DNA from: Pedobacter sp. AK013
Lineage (GTDB): Bacteria > Bacteroidota > Bacteroidia > Sphingobacteriales > Sphingobacteriaceae
Assembly (NCBI RefSeq): GCF_014205835.1
Contig: NZ_JACHCQ010000028.1
Coordinates: 38,874-98,930 of the forward strand
Length of the DNA: 60,057 nt
Direction of reading: 5' to 3'
A model generated the notes under the pieces. The model did not search any database. It worked only from the letters and a program-made list of their open reading frames with translations, and had not been told where the DNA came from. This document shows positions 48,952-57,128 of this stretch, piece by piece (position 1 is the first letter of the stretch; each line of letters opens with the position of its first letter). A program made the position numbers and the translations under genes.

Positions 48952-50952
48952 ATGAAAAAAATATTACTCTTTTTGTTAGTGGCATTTGGCGGTTTTGCAA
49001 ACGCACAGTATGTGGTAAATTATAAAAAGGTTGCCGATACTTATTTCGAAAATAAGGATTATTATGCGGCATCAACTTTTTATAAAAAAGCCTTAAAAAT
49101 TACTGGCGATAGTACCCAGGCCATTTTACCGTACGGTATGGAAAGAAAATCGGCGGCTAATGATAAAGTGGTAGAAGATTACGAAGGATCGATTTATAAC
49201 CTTGCAGAGTCAAGTAGATTGTATAGGGAGTTTAACGAAGCTGAAAAATATTATGCTATAGCGATAACCTTTACCAATACACGTTATAGAAAGGCACTTT
49301 ACTATTATGCAGAAAGCTTAAGGGCAAATAAAAAATTTAATCTGGCTATCGATGCTTTTCAACAGTTCATCCAGAAAAATCCTGGTGATGCATTGGCTAA
49401 AGATGCCCAAAAGGAAATCGAATCGTGCAAATTTGCGATCGATGAAATGCGTTTCCCGCGTATGGTTCAAGTCAAAAAAATGCCAGCTAACGTAAATGGA
49501 TTAGGATCTAATTATGCCCCTGTTAAAATTAATAACGAGTTGTATTTTACTTCATCCCGTCCGATTGCTGTAGGGAGTAAAAAAGATATGGTTAAAACTG
49601 ATGCAGGAGAAGTTCAGGTATCAACTAAAACCAACCCATTTATTAATAACCTTTATTCGGCCAAAGGCGAATTGACCGCTACTGATGTGGCTGTAAAAAA
49701 GATTGATATCAATTTCCCTAAAAATATGGAAATTGCGGCGGCCAGTTTTACGCCAGATGGAAATAAGGTGTACTTTACCGCTTGGAAAGATAAAGAAAAA
49801 TATGCCATTTATTCTTCTAAAAAAGCTGGCGATAAATGGTCAGATCCACAACCTGTTGGTTTACAAGTGAACAGTAAAGATTTTAATTCTTCACAGCCTT
49901 TTGTTACTAGCGATGGTAAATTCCTTCTTTTCTCATCTGATAGAAGTGGTGGTTATGGTAAATTCGATCTTTGGTATTGCGCCATACGAGAAGATGGTTC
50001 ATTAGGTCAGGCAGTAAATTTTGGCCCAACCATTAATACCGAAGATGATGAACGTGCACCTTACTATAACACACTAACCAAAAAATTATTGTTTAGTACC
50101 GATGGCAAAATAGGTTTTGGTGGACTCGATTTCTTTGAGTCAGAAGGCGATTTGGTAAATTGGTCTAACCCTAAAAATCTGGGTTATCCATTCAACTCAT
50201 CAAAAGATGACCTTTACTTTACTGCAACCGATGATAAGGGAACAAAAGGATATATTAGTTCTGATCGCGAATCATCTTGCTGTTTAGAATTGTTTGAAGT
50301 GAAAAAAGAATACCTTTCTATTGCGGGGCTTTTAACCGATTGTAAAACTAAATTGCCTTTAGCAGGTGCCGATGTAACTTTAACCAATGCCGAAGGACCA
50401 CAGAAAGTGACTACAGGTACGGATGGTATTTACAGATTTAAAGTAGACTCGAAAAGACCGATCAAATTGCTTTTTGCAAAAGATAATTATTTCGCGATTA
50501 CCAAAAACTATCCTTACGAAGAATTGGCAAAAGCAGATACCTTAATTTATAAAGATTATTGCTTAAGTCCTTTCAAATTGGGTATTCCAATAGCTTTGGA
50601 GAATGTTTATTATGAATTTAACAGTGCCGAACTTACCGAACCTTCTAAAAAAGTATTAGACTTCCTCATTCCTATTATGGAAGATAATCCTGAAATGGAA
50701 ATCGAATTGGGCTCTCATACCGATAACATCGGAACAGATGAGTATAACTTAGATCTATCGAATAGAAGAGCAAAATCTTGTACCGATTATTTAGAGAGTA
50801 AAGGGATTGCTGCTTCCAGATTAACTTCAAAAGGTTATGGTGAATCGATGCCAATTGCACCAAACGAAATCATAGTAAAACGTAAGAAAAAAGATAATCC
50901 GGAAGGAAGAGCAAAAAATAGAAGAACAGAATTTAAAGTAACCAAAAAATAA
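48952..50952 (+). CDS. TPR-PD40-OmpA family outer-membrane protein
   Basis: This 666-residue protein has a signal peptide (FANAQ), an N-terminal TPR region (about 20-155, YFENKDYYAASTFYKKAL), and PD40/WD40-like beta-propeller repeats (about 195-435, FTPDGNKVYFTAW and LLFSSDRSGGYGKFDLW). A carboxypeptidase-regulatory-like fold (about 440-520) and a C-terminal OmpA domain (about 550-664, ELGSHTDNIGTDEYNLDLSNRR) follow. Genes of this form routinely follow PorP/SprF genes in type IX secretion cassettes and are thought to anchor or support the apparatus. It is the last gene of the cassette. Confidence 0.92.
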   Translation: MKKILLFLLVAFGGFANAQYVVNYKKVADTYFENKDYYAASTFYKKALKITGDSTQAILPYGMERKSAANDKVVEDYEGSIYNLAESSRLYREFNEAEKYYAIAITFTNTRYRKALYYYAESLRANKKFNLAIDAFQQFIQKNPGDALAKDAQKEIESCKFAIDEMRFPRMVQVKKMPANVNGLGSNYAPVKINNELYFTSSRPIAVGSKKDMVKTDAGEVQVSTKTNPFINNLYSAKGELTATDVAVKKIDINFPKNMEIAAASFTPDGNKVYFTAWKDKEKYAIYSSKKAGDKWSDPQPVGLQVNSKDFNSSQPFVTSDGKFLLFSSDRSGGYGKFDLWYCAIREDGSLGQAVNFGPTINTEDDERAPYYNTLTKKLLFSTDGKIGFGGLDFFESEGDLVNWSNPKNLGYPFNSSKDDLYFTATDDKGTKGYISSDRESSCCLELFEVKKEYLSIAGLLTDCKTKLPLAGADVTLTNAEGPQKVTTGTDGIYRFKVDSKRPIKLLFAKDNYFAITKNYPYEELAKADTLIYKDYCLSPFKLGIPIALENVYYEFNSAELTEPSKKVLDFLIPIMEDNPEMEIELGSHTDNIGTDEYNLDLSNRRAKSCTDYLESKGIAASRLTSKGYGESMPIAPNEIIVKRKKKDNPEGRAKNRRTEFKVTKK

Positions 50953-50972
50953 ATACAATTAACATCCCGGCG

Positions 50973-51006
50973 AGCCATCTTCTTTTTAGGAAGATGGCTT
51001 TTTTTG
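50973..51006 (+). terminator. Terminator of the adhesin cassette
   Basis: AGCCATCTTC (50973-50982) pairs with GAAGATGGCT (50990-50999), followed by a run of T. The stem is perfect. Confidence 0.9.
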
Positions 51007-51166
51007 TATATTGGTTGGGATCTGTAATCCCTAGCTAGTGTGCCATGGATTTTTAATCTACTATTAACAGATTGCATAAATGGAATTGGCTACTGCTAAC
51101 TGAAAACTGCCAATAGATAATTTTTTTAAATTAATCTTTGTAATTTTCGCCTCTCATATAAATGAA

Positions 51167-53971
51167 ATGAAGCTGAATATCCAATCAACCGTAATTTTTA
51201 GAACACCTAAATTTTCATATCAATCCGAACTCGTAGATTGCTGGGAGGAATTAAAACTGGCCATTTCAATATCTTCCACTGCTTTTTACGAAACCATAAA
51301 AGACGTAAAGGCAAACGAACTCAAAGATCTTCCACCTAAGGTTTATTTTACTATCTGGAAATATTTTAACCGTGCTAAATTTCGGTCAACCCCTTACGGC
51401 ACTTTTGCTGGTTTTAGCTTGTTAAACAATGCCATTAAGCCGGCTGAAAGCAGAATAGTAATTGAAGAAGCCCAAAAAATACGCGAACTGGTCGATTGGC
51501 CTTATAAGAATAATATTCAATTGCCATTGGCAGATCTGTTGCAAAAGAACTGCCTCTTATTTAGTAATAGCAGTTATTATTTAACATCCAATAGTATCCG
51601 TTATATAGCCTGTACCGATGGTGTTTTCGAACTGGCCGAGTTAGATCAAAACGACCAAGTACAACAAATATTAGCGGCCTGCTTAAAGCCGATTAGGCTT
51701 AACGACCTGTTAAAACGATTAGAATTAAATGATGCTGAAACTGAGGACTTTTTTGGTTTGCTGCAGGATATGCACGATTTACAGCTTGTTTTTACTAACT
51801 ACGATCCCAATATTATAGGAGATGATTATTTTGAACGTTTAGGCATCTCTGTTACCGCTGAGCTGCCAAAATATCTTATTGCGCAGCGCACTGTTTTATC
51901 AGGCAGTATTAATGAACGTTCGCTTCAGGCTATTCCAGGCTTGATAGATACACTGCATGCTATAATGCCTGCTAAAGATCGTGATGCCCTTAGCCAGTTC
52001 AGTGCCAGGTTTAAGAAGAAATTCGAAGATCAGGAAGTACCACTTTTATTGGCATTAGATCCAGAAATGGGTATAGGCTACGATGAGTTGGAGCAAGCTG
52101 GTCAAAACAGCGAGTTTATCACGCGATTCAATAATAAGCCGCCGAAAAAAGCAGAGGTAGAAAATATTAAAATGGTATTAAAAACCTACCTGACTGAACA
52201 AAACTTCGAAAAAGGAAAAGTTGTTTATCTGAACAAACTTGCCTTGGCGCCGCATCAAAAATCAACATTTCTACCCAACTCATTCAGTATGGTAATGTCT
52301 GTTCATGATGATTTGATTTTTGTAGAACAGATCGGAGGAGCAACATCAAATGCATTAAGTGGAAGATTTACAATGGCCGACGATGATGTAACGCAATACA
52401 CTAAAAACATTGCGATGGCAGAGCAACAGGCAAACCCCGAAGTGCTGTTTTTCGATGTAGCCTATATGGTTGAAGCTAATGTAGATAATGTAAACAGGCG
52501 TAAACTGATTTATGGGCATCAACTGTCAATCTTAAATTTTGATACTTCGACATCTCCACTTGCTTTAAATGATATACAGATTTCAGTTCGGGGCACAGAG
52601 ATTATTCTTCGCTCTAGGCAATTAAATAAGCGGTTGGTGCCAAGAATGGCTTCTGCCTACAACTATATTCGCTCAGATCTTTCTGTATTTAGGCTATTGT
52701 GCGATTTACAACATCAGGGTTTACAAACAAATCTTTCCTTTCCGCTCGATACTATTTTTCCTGATCTGGATTATTATCCAAGGTTACAATATCAAAATAT
52801 AATTTTAAGCAGGAGTAAATGGAAAATTAAAAAAGAAGCCCTTTTAGGGCCTGATCAAAAGTTGTTATCCATCGCCGAATGTAGATCACACCTAAACAGC
52901 TTAGGTGTTAGCGAATATTTTAAAGCCGGTATGTCCGATCAGACTTTATGCTTCGCCCTACAAAACGACGATGATATAAATGCTTTTCTCCAATATGTGC
53001 AAAAGCATGGCAGTATTTACATTGAAGAGATGTTAATGCCGCAAAATAGTATCGTAGTTGATGAAGCAGATAAGCCCTATTTAGCACAGTTTGTTTTAAG
53101 CATCGGCCATAACGAACAAATTTATCGCGGTTTGGCTAAAACACCAACAGATGCCGGGGTAACGCGATCTTTCCTGCCAGGTAAAGAATGGCTTTATTTC
53201 GAAATTTATTGTCACCAGCAACGGAGCGATCAGATTTTGACAGAAGTAATTGCGCCCTTTTTAACCACTCATACAGATCAGGTAAAAACATGGTTTTTTA
53301 TCCGTTACAATGAAAATGGAAACCACATTCGGTTTAGGGTTCGGCTAAACAACCCGAAGGACGGGCAGTTGTTAATATCTGAACTTATGAATGAGCTGGA
53401 ATTGTTTTTAAATTCAGGTTTGGTATCAGATGTGCAGATTAAAACCTATAAACGTGAGTTAGAGCGTTATGGCAGCAACTTGATCGAAGATGTAGAACAG
53501 CATTTTGCTACAGATAGTGAATTTGTATTATCGCTTTTAGAAACCCAGACCGACGATTTCAATAAATATAAACTATGTAGCCTTTTGGTTTCAAAGATTA
53601 TCGGATCTGGCGTTATAGATAAGCTATCTGTTAATAAGATCGTGAAATTAATGTCTGATAATTTTAATGAAGAGCATCGATTAGATGCAGCTGACTTTAA
53701 ACAATTAAATATTCATTATCAGGAATTCCGAAAAACAGAATGGGCAACGTTAACTGCAGAACAGGAGCAGGGGTTTAACCTGTTTTCGGGCTCGTTTATC
53801 AAAATTCTTAAACAATGTGCCCCAGAAAATGCACTAAAGCTATTAACCGATTTAATACATATGCACGTAAACCGACTCTTTAACAAAGATCAGCGAACGC
53901 ATGAAATGATAATGTACTATTTTCTACTAAAAGATATTCAGCGTCAAAACGCAACAAATTTAGCGGTTTAA
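51167..53971 (+). CDS. LanB-type lantibiotic dehydratase, full length
   Basis: At 934 residues it spans both parts of a class I LanB. The N-terminal domain normally uses glutamyl-tRNA to glutamylate Ser/Thr and carries the hallmark RSTPYGTFAG at 73-82. The C-terminal SpaB_C elimination domain (about 670-925) carries WFFIRYNENGNHIRFRVR at 709-726. It should convert Ser/Thr of a precursor peptide into dehydro residues. No LanC cyclase, lantibiotic protease or ABC exporter is present in the window. The likely substrates are the two small peptide genes at 55221 and 55425. Its end overlaps the convergent kinase gene by 12 bp. No strong promoter is visible upstream. Confidence 0.9.
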   Translation: MKLNIQSTVIFRTPKFSYQSELVDCWEELKLAISISSTAFYETIKDVKANELKDLPPKVYFTIWKYFNRAKFRSTPYGTFAGFSLLNNAIKPAESRIVIEEAQKIRELVDWPYKNNIQLPLADLLQKNCLLFSNSSYYLTSNSIRYIACTDGVFELAELDQNDQVQQILAACLKPIRLNDLLKRLELNDAETEDFFGLLQDMHDLQLVFTNYDPNIIGDDYFERLGISVTAELPKYLIAQRTVLSGSINERSLQAIPGLIDTLHAIMPAKDRDALSQFSARFKKKFEDQEVPLLLALDPEMGIGYDELEQAGQNSEFITRFNNKPPKKAEVENIKMVLKTYLTEQNFEKGKVVYLNKLALAPHQKSTFLPNSFSMVMSVHDDLIFVEQIGGATSNALSGRFTMADDDVTQYTKNIAMAEQQANPEVLFFDVAYMVEANVDNVNRRKLIYGHQLSILNFDTSTSPLALNDIQISVRGTEIILRSRQLNKRLVPRMASAYNYIRSDLSVFRLLCDLQHQGLQTNLSFPLDTIFPDLDYYPRLQYQNIILSRSKWKIKKEALLGPDQKLLSIAECRSHLNSLGVSEYFKAGMSDQTLCFALQNDDDINAFLQYVQKHGSIYIEEMLMPQNSIVVDEADKPYLAQFVLSIGHNEQIYRGLAKTPTDAGVTRSFLPGKEWLYFEIYCHQQRSDQILTEVIAPFLTTHTDQVKTWFFIRYNENGNHIRFRVRLNNPKDGQLLISELMNELELFLNSGLVSDVQIKTYKRELERYGSNLIEDVEQHFATDSEFVLSLLETQTDDFNKYKLCSLLVSKIIGSGVIDKLSVNKIVKLMSDNFNEEHRLDAADFKQLNIHYQEFRKTEWATLTAEQEQGFNLFSGSFIKILKQCAPENALKLLTDLIHMHVNRLFNKDQRTHEMIMYYFLLKDIQRQNATNLAV

Positions 53972-55075
53972 TCTGGCCAATGGATTAACAACGGTTACAT
54001 CTATTTCTGTAATATAGCGGTTAAGCGGATCTTTATAATACCTGAATATATAGTCGTTACCATAAAAATTACTAAGGCGCTTACCAATATTGTCAATCCC
54101 TACATGATGGCTTTCAGTTTGTTTGCCTTTATTATCGTTAATCATGTTTATGGTGCTGATATTAAGCTTGTCTTTTTCGTAGGTAATTTTAATAATAGCA
54201 GGTTGAGTAGAGTGCGAAACATTTCCATGTTTAAATATGTTTTCAACCAAAGTTAGTAATATAAGCGGCGGAAATCTTAATCCAAACATATCGCCCGTTA
54301 CTTCAAGTTCCAGATTAATGGTGTTGGCTGTTCGGAGTTTATGGAGGTTGATCAAGTGCTCAATCTGCTCAATTTCTTCACTTAGCGGAACCATTTCTGA
54401 TGCTTCAGGGCGTTTTAGGGCGTAACGCATCATTTCGGCCAGATTCATAATTGCATCTGCTGCCATAGGCGCCTTTTTACGGGCATCGTTATAAATAAAG
54501 TTCAAAGTATTAAATAGGAAGTGTGGGTTGATCTGGCTGCGCAGGTAATTGTTTTGCGATTGAACCAGATCATTTTCTAAAGCCTGTTTTTCTATTTGGG
54601 TAACCAGGTTCTGCCGCTCTAACGCTTCTACTTTCTTCTGGTCTTGAAATGATTTAATGATATAAACGTAACCTGTAGAATAACCTATATATAATATTGA
54701 ACGATAGATGCACGGTAATATGAATTCCCGATCAAAGGATCTCGACGGATTTATTTCAATTAATCCTATTTGCTCAAATAAGATAATCAGAAGAAATGTA
54801 GAAACTACGTATGCAAAAATCATGAATATAATAAGTGCCGTGATTTTTAAAATTTTTATGGGATTAGATCCCGTTTTGATCATTTTTTTTAACAAAAAAC
54901 CATAGGTGTAAAATGTCAGAATATTAACAACATAAACGAGTAGATAAGCTCCGGGTTCTCTGAATTTATGAGTGGTTAAACCAAGAATAAATACCTCATA
55001 AATGATGTAAAGACTCCATACCAATAAGTGGAATTTGTACTTTTCGTAGAATTTTTTCAAGTATAAAAAGTTCAT
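53960..55075 (-). CDS. LytS/YehU-type sensor histidine kinase
   Basis: This 371-residue membrane histidine kinase has four or five hydrophobic helices in residues 15-140, a coiled-coil linker, then a His_kinase domain with H185 in QINPHFLFNTLNFIYND and an ATPase with TLVENIFKHGN. Kinases of this family pair with LytTR response regulators; one is encoded at 55612-56355 on the same strand. The two are separated by 536 bp that hold two peptide genes on the opposite strand. It has no recognisable extracellular domain, so it may sense a hydrophobic or small peptide ligand directly. Confidence 0.92.
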   Translation of the reverse strand: MNFLYLKKFYEKYKFHLLVWSLYIIYEVFILGLTTHKFREPGAYLLVYVVNILTFYTYGFLLKKMIKTGSNPIKILKITALIIFMIFAYVVSTFLLIILFEQIGLIEINPSRSFDREFILPCIYRSILYIGYSTGYVYIIKSFQDQKKVEALERQNLVTQIEKQALENDLVQSQNNYLRSQINPHFLFNTLNFIYNDARKKAPMAADAIMNLAEMMRYALKRPEASEMVPLSEEIEQIEHLINLHKLRTANTINLELEVTGDMFGLRFPPLILLTLVENIFKHGNVSHSTQPAIIKITYEKDKLNISTINMINDNKGKQTESHHVGIDNIGKRLSNFYGNDYIFRYYKDPLNRYITEIDVTVVNPLARLNR

Positions 55076-55099
55076 TTTTTGCTTTTAATCTATTGAAAT

Positions 55100-55151
55100 G
55101 GGGTTTTTATCTCCCAAAAGTAGGGGTTTGTGTAAAAAAGTGGTGGCGTTT
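55100..55151 (+). promoter_or_regulatory. Three GGTTT-like boxes, 22-23 bp apart, upstream of the peptide genes
   Basis: GGGGTTT at 55100-55106, GGGGTTT at 55123-55129 and GGCGTTT at 55145-55151 lie in the same orientation, on one face of the helix. LytTR regulators commonly bind direct repeats with about 21-22 bp periodicity, and a similar set lies upstream of the LytTR gene, so these are candidate operators. Confidence 0.55.
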
Positions 55152-55158
55152 AATTTTG
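55127..55158 (+). promoter_or_regulatory. Promoter of the precursor peptide genes
   Basis: TTTG (55127-55130), then 20 bp, then TAATTTTG (55151-55158) matches the Bacteroidota TTTG-N19-TAnnTTTG promoter exactly apart from one extra spacer base. The predicted start is near 55165, about 56 bases before the first peptide ATG. It overlaps the second and third boxes described above. Confidence 0.7.
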
Positions 55159-55220
55159 AGGTGCATCTTTACAGAAAATTAATCACAACGATAATAACAA
55201 GAATTTAAATACAATATATT

Positions 55221-55370
55221 ATGAAAGCTCAACACACAAATACTTCAGCAAAACTTTCTAAAAAAACTGTTTTTGTTTATAAAAATATTAAAGTTGAAAA
55301 TAACTTCGCAACTAATCCGACAGGAGATCAAAGCCATACCGTAATGACAAGTTTTATCTTCGAAATTTAA
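55221..55370 (+). CDS. Precursor-like peptide A (49 residues, no cysteine)
   Basis: This 49-residue peptide has three parts. The leader-like start contains KLSKKTVFVYKNIK at residues 11-24. A short hinge (VENNFA, 25-30) precedes the C-terminal segment TNPTGDQSHTVMTSFI (31-46), ending FEI. It has no cysteine. The C-terminal segment holds six Ser/Thr (T31, T34, S38, T40, T43, S44), the residues a LanB would dehydrate. It shares its leader and C-terminal segment exactly with the next gene, and differences in these parts are all synonymous, which shows it is translated. A near-consensus promoter lies upstream. The link to the LanB is inferred. Confidence 0.8.
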   Translation: MKAQHTNTSAKLSKKTVFVYKNIKVENNFATNPTGDQSHTVMTSFIFEI

Positions 55371-55424
55371 TTTCATAATAACTTATTTTAATAATTATAT
55401 CCCCATATTTAAAATATCATTGCC

Positions 55425-55565
55425 ATGAAAACTCAACATACAACTAAACTTTCTAAAAAAACTGTCTTTGTTTATAAAAATATTAAAGCTCAAAGCAGTT
55501 ATGAAACTAATCCAACAGGAGATCAAAGTCACACTGTAATGACCAGTTTCATCATTGGCCTTTAG
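55425..55565 (+). CDS. Precursor-like peptide B (46 residues, no cysteine)
   Basis: A tandem paralogue of peptide A, 54 bp downstream. The leader KLSKKTVFVYKNIK (8-21) and C-terminal TNPTGDQSHTVMTSFI (28-43) are identical, but the hinge reads AQSSYE (22-27) and the end is IGL. It is also cysteine-free. Seven of the 30 identical codons differ silently between the copies, while the hinge has diverged in protein. No separate promoter is seen, so it is probably read through from peptide A. It ends 46 bp before the convergent response-regulator gene. Confidence 0.8.
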   Translation: MKTQHTTKLSKKTVFVYKNIKAQSSYETNPTGDQSHTVMTSFIIGL

Positions 55566-55611
55566 TTTTCTAACTCATTAATACCAGAAACCGGATGGAT
55601 ACTATTATAGT

Positions 55612-56355
55612 TTATTGATTTCGATTAGATTTTAACAAACTGTTCTGTACATAGGCGAAGAAAGCTTCCTTGTAACCTTCGCCAATTTGGATCATCTCGT
55701 TATTTACCAAACGGATTATATTTCCATCTACTTTTTTAATTGCCGCTTTAGCAACAATGTTCGATTTATTAACACGGATAAATGCGTGATTTTCTAAGGC
55801 CTTTTCAATTTCCTTAAGTGTAAGGTAGGTTGTGTGTATTTCGGATTTAGTAATAATCTGTATATAATTCTGTAATGCCTTGATGTAAAGTATTTCATCA
55901 ATAGCGATGTTGGAAAAAGCATATTTATGGTCGCCTTTAATATAAAGCGCCGCAACCTGGTCTGTTTCTTTAGGAATCGCTTTTGTCGCATTTGCCTCTT
56001 TCTTTAAAATTCGGTCTATGCCTAATGCGAATTTTGCAAATGAAATAGGTTTAAGTAGATATTGATCCGATTGTACATCAAATGCTTGCAGGGCATAATC
56101 AGGATGCGCAGTAGTAAAAATCAAATATTTTGCTTTTTCTCTGATATTTTTAGCCAGTTCCAATCCATTTATTCCTGGCATATCAATGTCCATAAACAAT
56201 AAATCAATTTCGTCTTCAGTACTTATCTCAGTAAGTGCCTGGACAGGGCTGGTAAAAGTTTTAAAAACTGTTAAACCAGGCATTTCCGCAATGTGGTCAG
56301 TTAATACTTCAATTGCATGTTGCTCGTCGTCTATAACAACGCATTTTAGATTCAT
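55612..56355 (-). CDS. LytTR-family response regulator
   Basis: This 247-residue regulator has a receiver domain (1-120) with acidic D9/D10, phospho-acceptor D56 in LLFMDIDMPGING, and K in the QYLLKPI region. A LytTR DNA-binding domain (about 140-240) contains ALQNYIQIITKSEIHTTYLTLKEIEKAL and FIRVNKSNIVAKAAIKKV. It pairs with the kinase at 53960-55075. Three 22-bp-spaced boxes 89-138 bp upstream of its start resemble those before the peptide genes, suggesting it controls both itself and the peptides. Confidence 0.93.
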   Translation of the reverse strand: MNLKCVVIDDEQHAIEVLTDHIAEMPGLTVFKTFTSPVQALTEISTEDEIDLLFMDIDMPGINGLELAKNIREKAKYLIFTTAHPDYALQAFDVQSDQYLLKPISFAKFALGIDRILKKEANATKAIPKETDQVAALYIKGDHKYAFSNIAIDEILYIKALQNYIQIITKSEIHTTYLTLKEIEKALENHAFIRVNKSNIVAKAAIKKVDGNIIRLVNNEMIQIGEGYKEAFFAYVQNSLLKSNRNQ

Positions 56356-56731
56356 GAGTATAAATATGTTTGTTTATTTGATTTGAATGCAAGTTAAATA
56401 AAAATGAATTGAATTAATAATTGCGCCAAAAAAAACTTATCCCAGGTTTCGTCTAAAAAAAACCTAGGTTTCGTGTAATATTCTAGGGGGTTGATGTAAA
56501 AAAATTACCTGGTCTCCTTCTTTTTGTAATCTTTATACTGTTTGCCAAAAACAAAATAATTAGCAGTGAAAACTACTAATTGTGAAAAACATCTGCCTGC
56601 CCAATTTTGTGTAGCCTGTAGATAATAAAATTAAAAACAGGCCATACAACACTGGGTAAGATTGCAAAAACTAAAAAACAGAAAATACCGAAAAGCAAAG
56701 AAATATTCCCCTACATCTACCAAGCCTCCAC
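56356..56731. other. 376-bp gap between the regulator and an unknown gene
   Basis: Apart from the 22-bp-spaced boxes at 56444-56497, this AT-rich stretch contains a weak GCCTGT/ACAGGC hairpin (56614-56642) and no convincing gene. A 19-codon GTG frame at 56566 was considered and not called. Confidence 0.5.
56444..56497. promoter_or_regulatory. Three AGGTTTCG-like boxes, 22 bp apart, upstream of the LytTR gene
   Basis: AGGTTTCGT at 56444-56452, AGGTTTCGT at 56466-56474 and AGGGGGTTG at 56485-56493 align with their GG pairs at 56445, 56467 and 56489, that is exactly 22 bp apart. The context TAGG..TTT.GTGTAA also matches 55121-55135. They read on the + strand while the regulator is on the - strand; no clear promoter for it was found. 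Confidence 0.55.
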
Positions 56732-57106
56732 ATGAAAAACAACGAATACGAATATTTACTTAATAAAATCTACTACAAAGGGATTCTGAAAAATCAAGGA
56801 ATTAACGCAGATATGTATCAGAGAATGCAAAATGAATATAGCAATCTTGATGGACAGAATCCTGTTAAGGGCCAATTAGATGGCGAATACGCATTCAGAA
56901 AATCTTTTTTAGTTGTGCGTAATTATGTTCAGCAAGCTATAAAAGATGGCATGAAAAGTTTCCAATTTACCATGCGTGCAAGTGATATCAATAAATTAAC
57001 TTATATGGTTGATATGTTGAACAGAAACTTTTTTGATAAACAAAGTTTAGATCAAATTATTACCACTGCAAATTCGGTATTTAACCAATACAATTTAAAA
57101 AACTAA
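56732..57106 (+). CDS. Hypothetical protein, 124 residues
   Basis: I do not recognise this protein. It is soluble, mainly helical by composition, and rich in Asn, Lys and Tyr, with no signal peptide or membrane segment. It lies 22 bp upstream of the HsdR-N-like gene and reads in the same direction, so they probably share a transcript. The segment YVQQAIKDGMKSFQFTMRASDINKL suggests a helix-loop-helix region, but no family is claimed. Confidence 0.7.
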   Translation: MKNNEYEYLLNKIYYKGILKNQGINADMYQRMQNEYSNLDGQNPVKGQLDGEYAFRKSFLVVRNYVQQAIKDGMKSFQFTMRASDINKLTYMVDMLNRNFFDKQSLDQIITTANSVFNQYNLKN

Positions 57107-57128
57107 CGACCTATTAATAGATAACAAC

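Noticed and set aside
51011..51031. GGGAT...ATCCC inverted repeat upstream of the LanB gene
   Set aside because: Five-base arms are too short to call an operator, and no matching site was seen at the peptide promoter.
53960..53971. Possible LanB-kinase fusion or frameshift at the overlap
   Set aside because: The two genes are on opposite strands and both end normally; the 12-bp overlap is just convergent stop codons.
56566..56625. 19-codon GTG frame with three cysteines (MKTTNCEKHLPAQFCVACR)
   Set aside because: A tempting extra peptide near the LanB locus, but it has no leader like peptides A and B, no clear promoter and no paralogue in the window.
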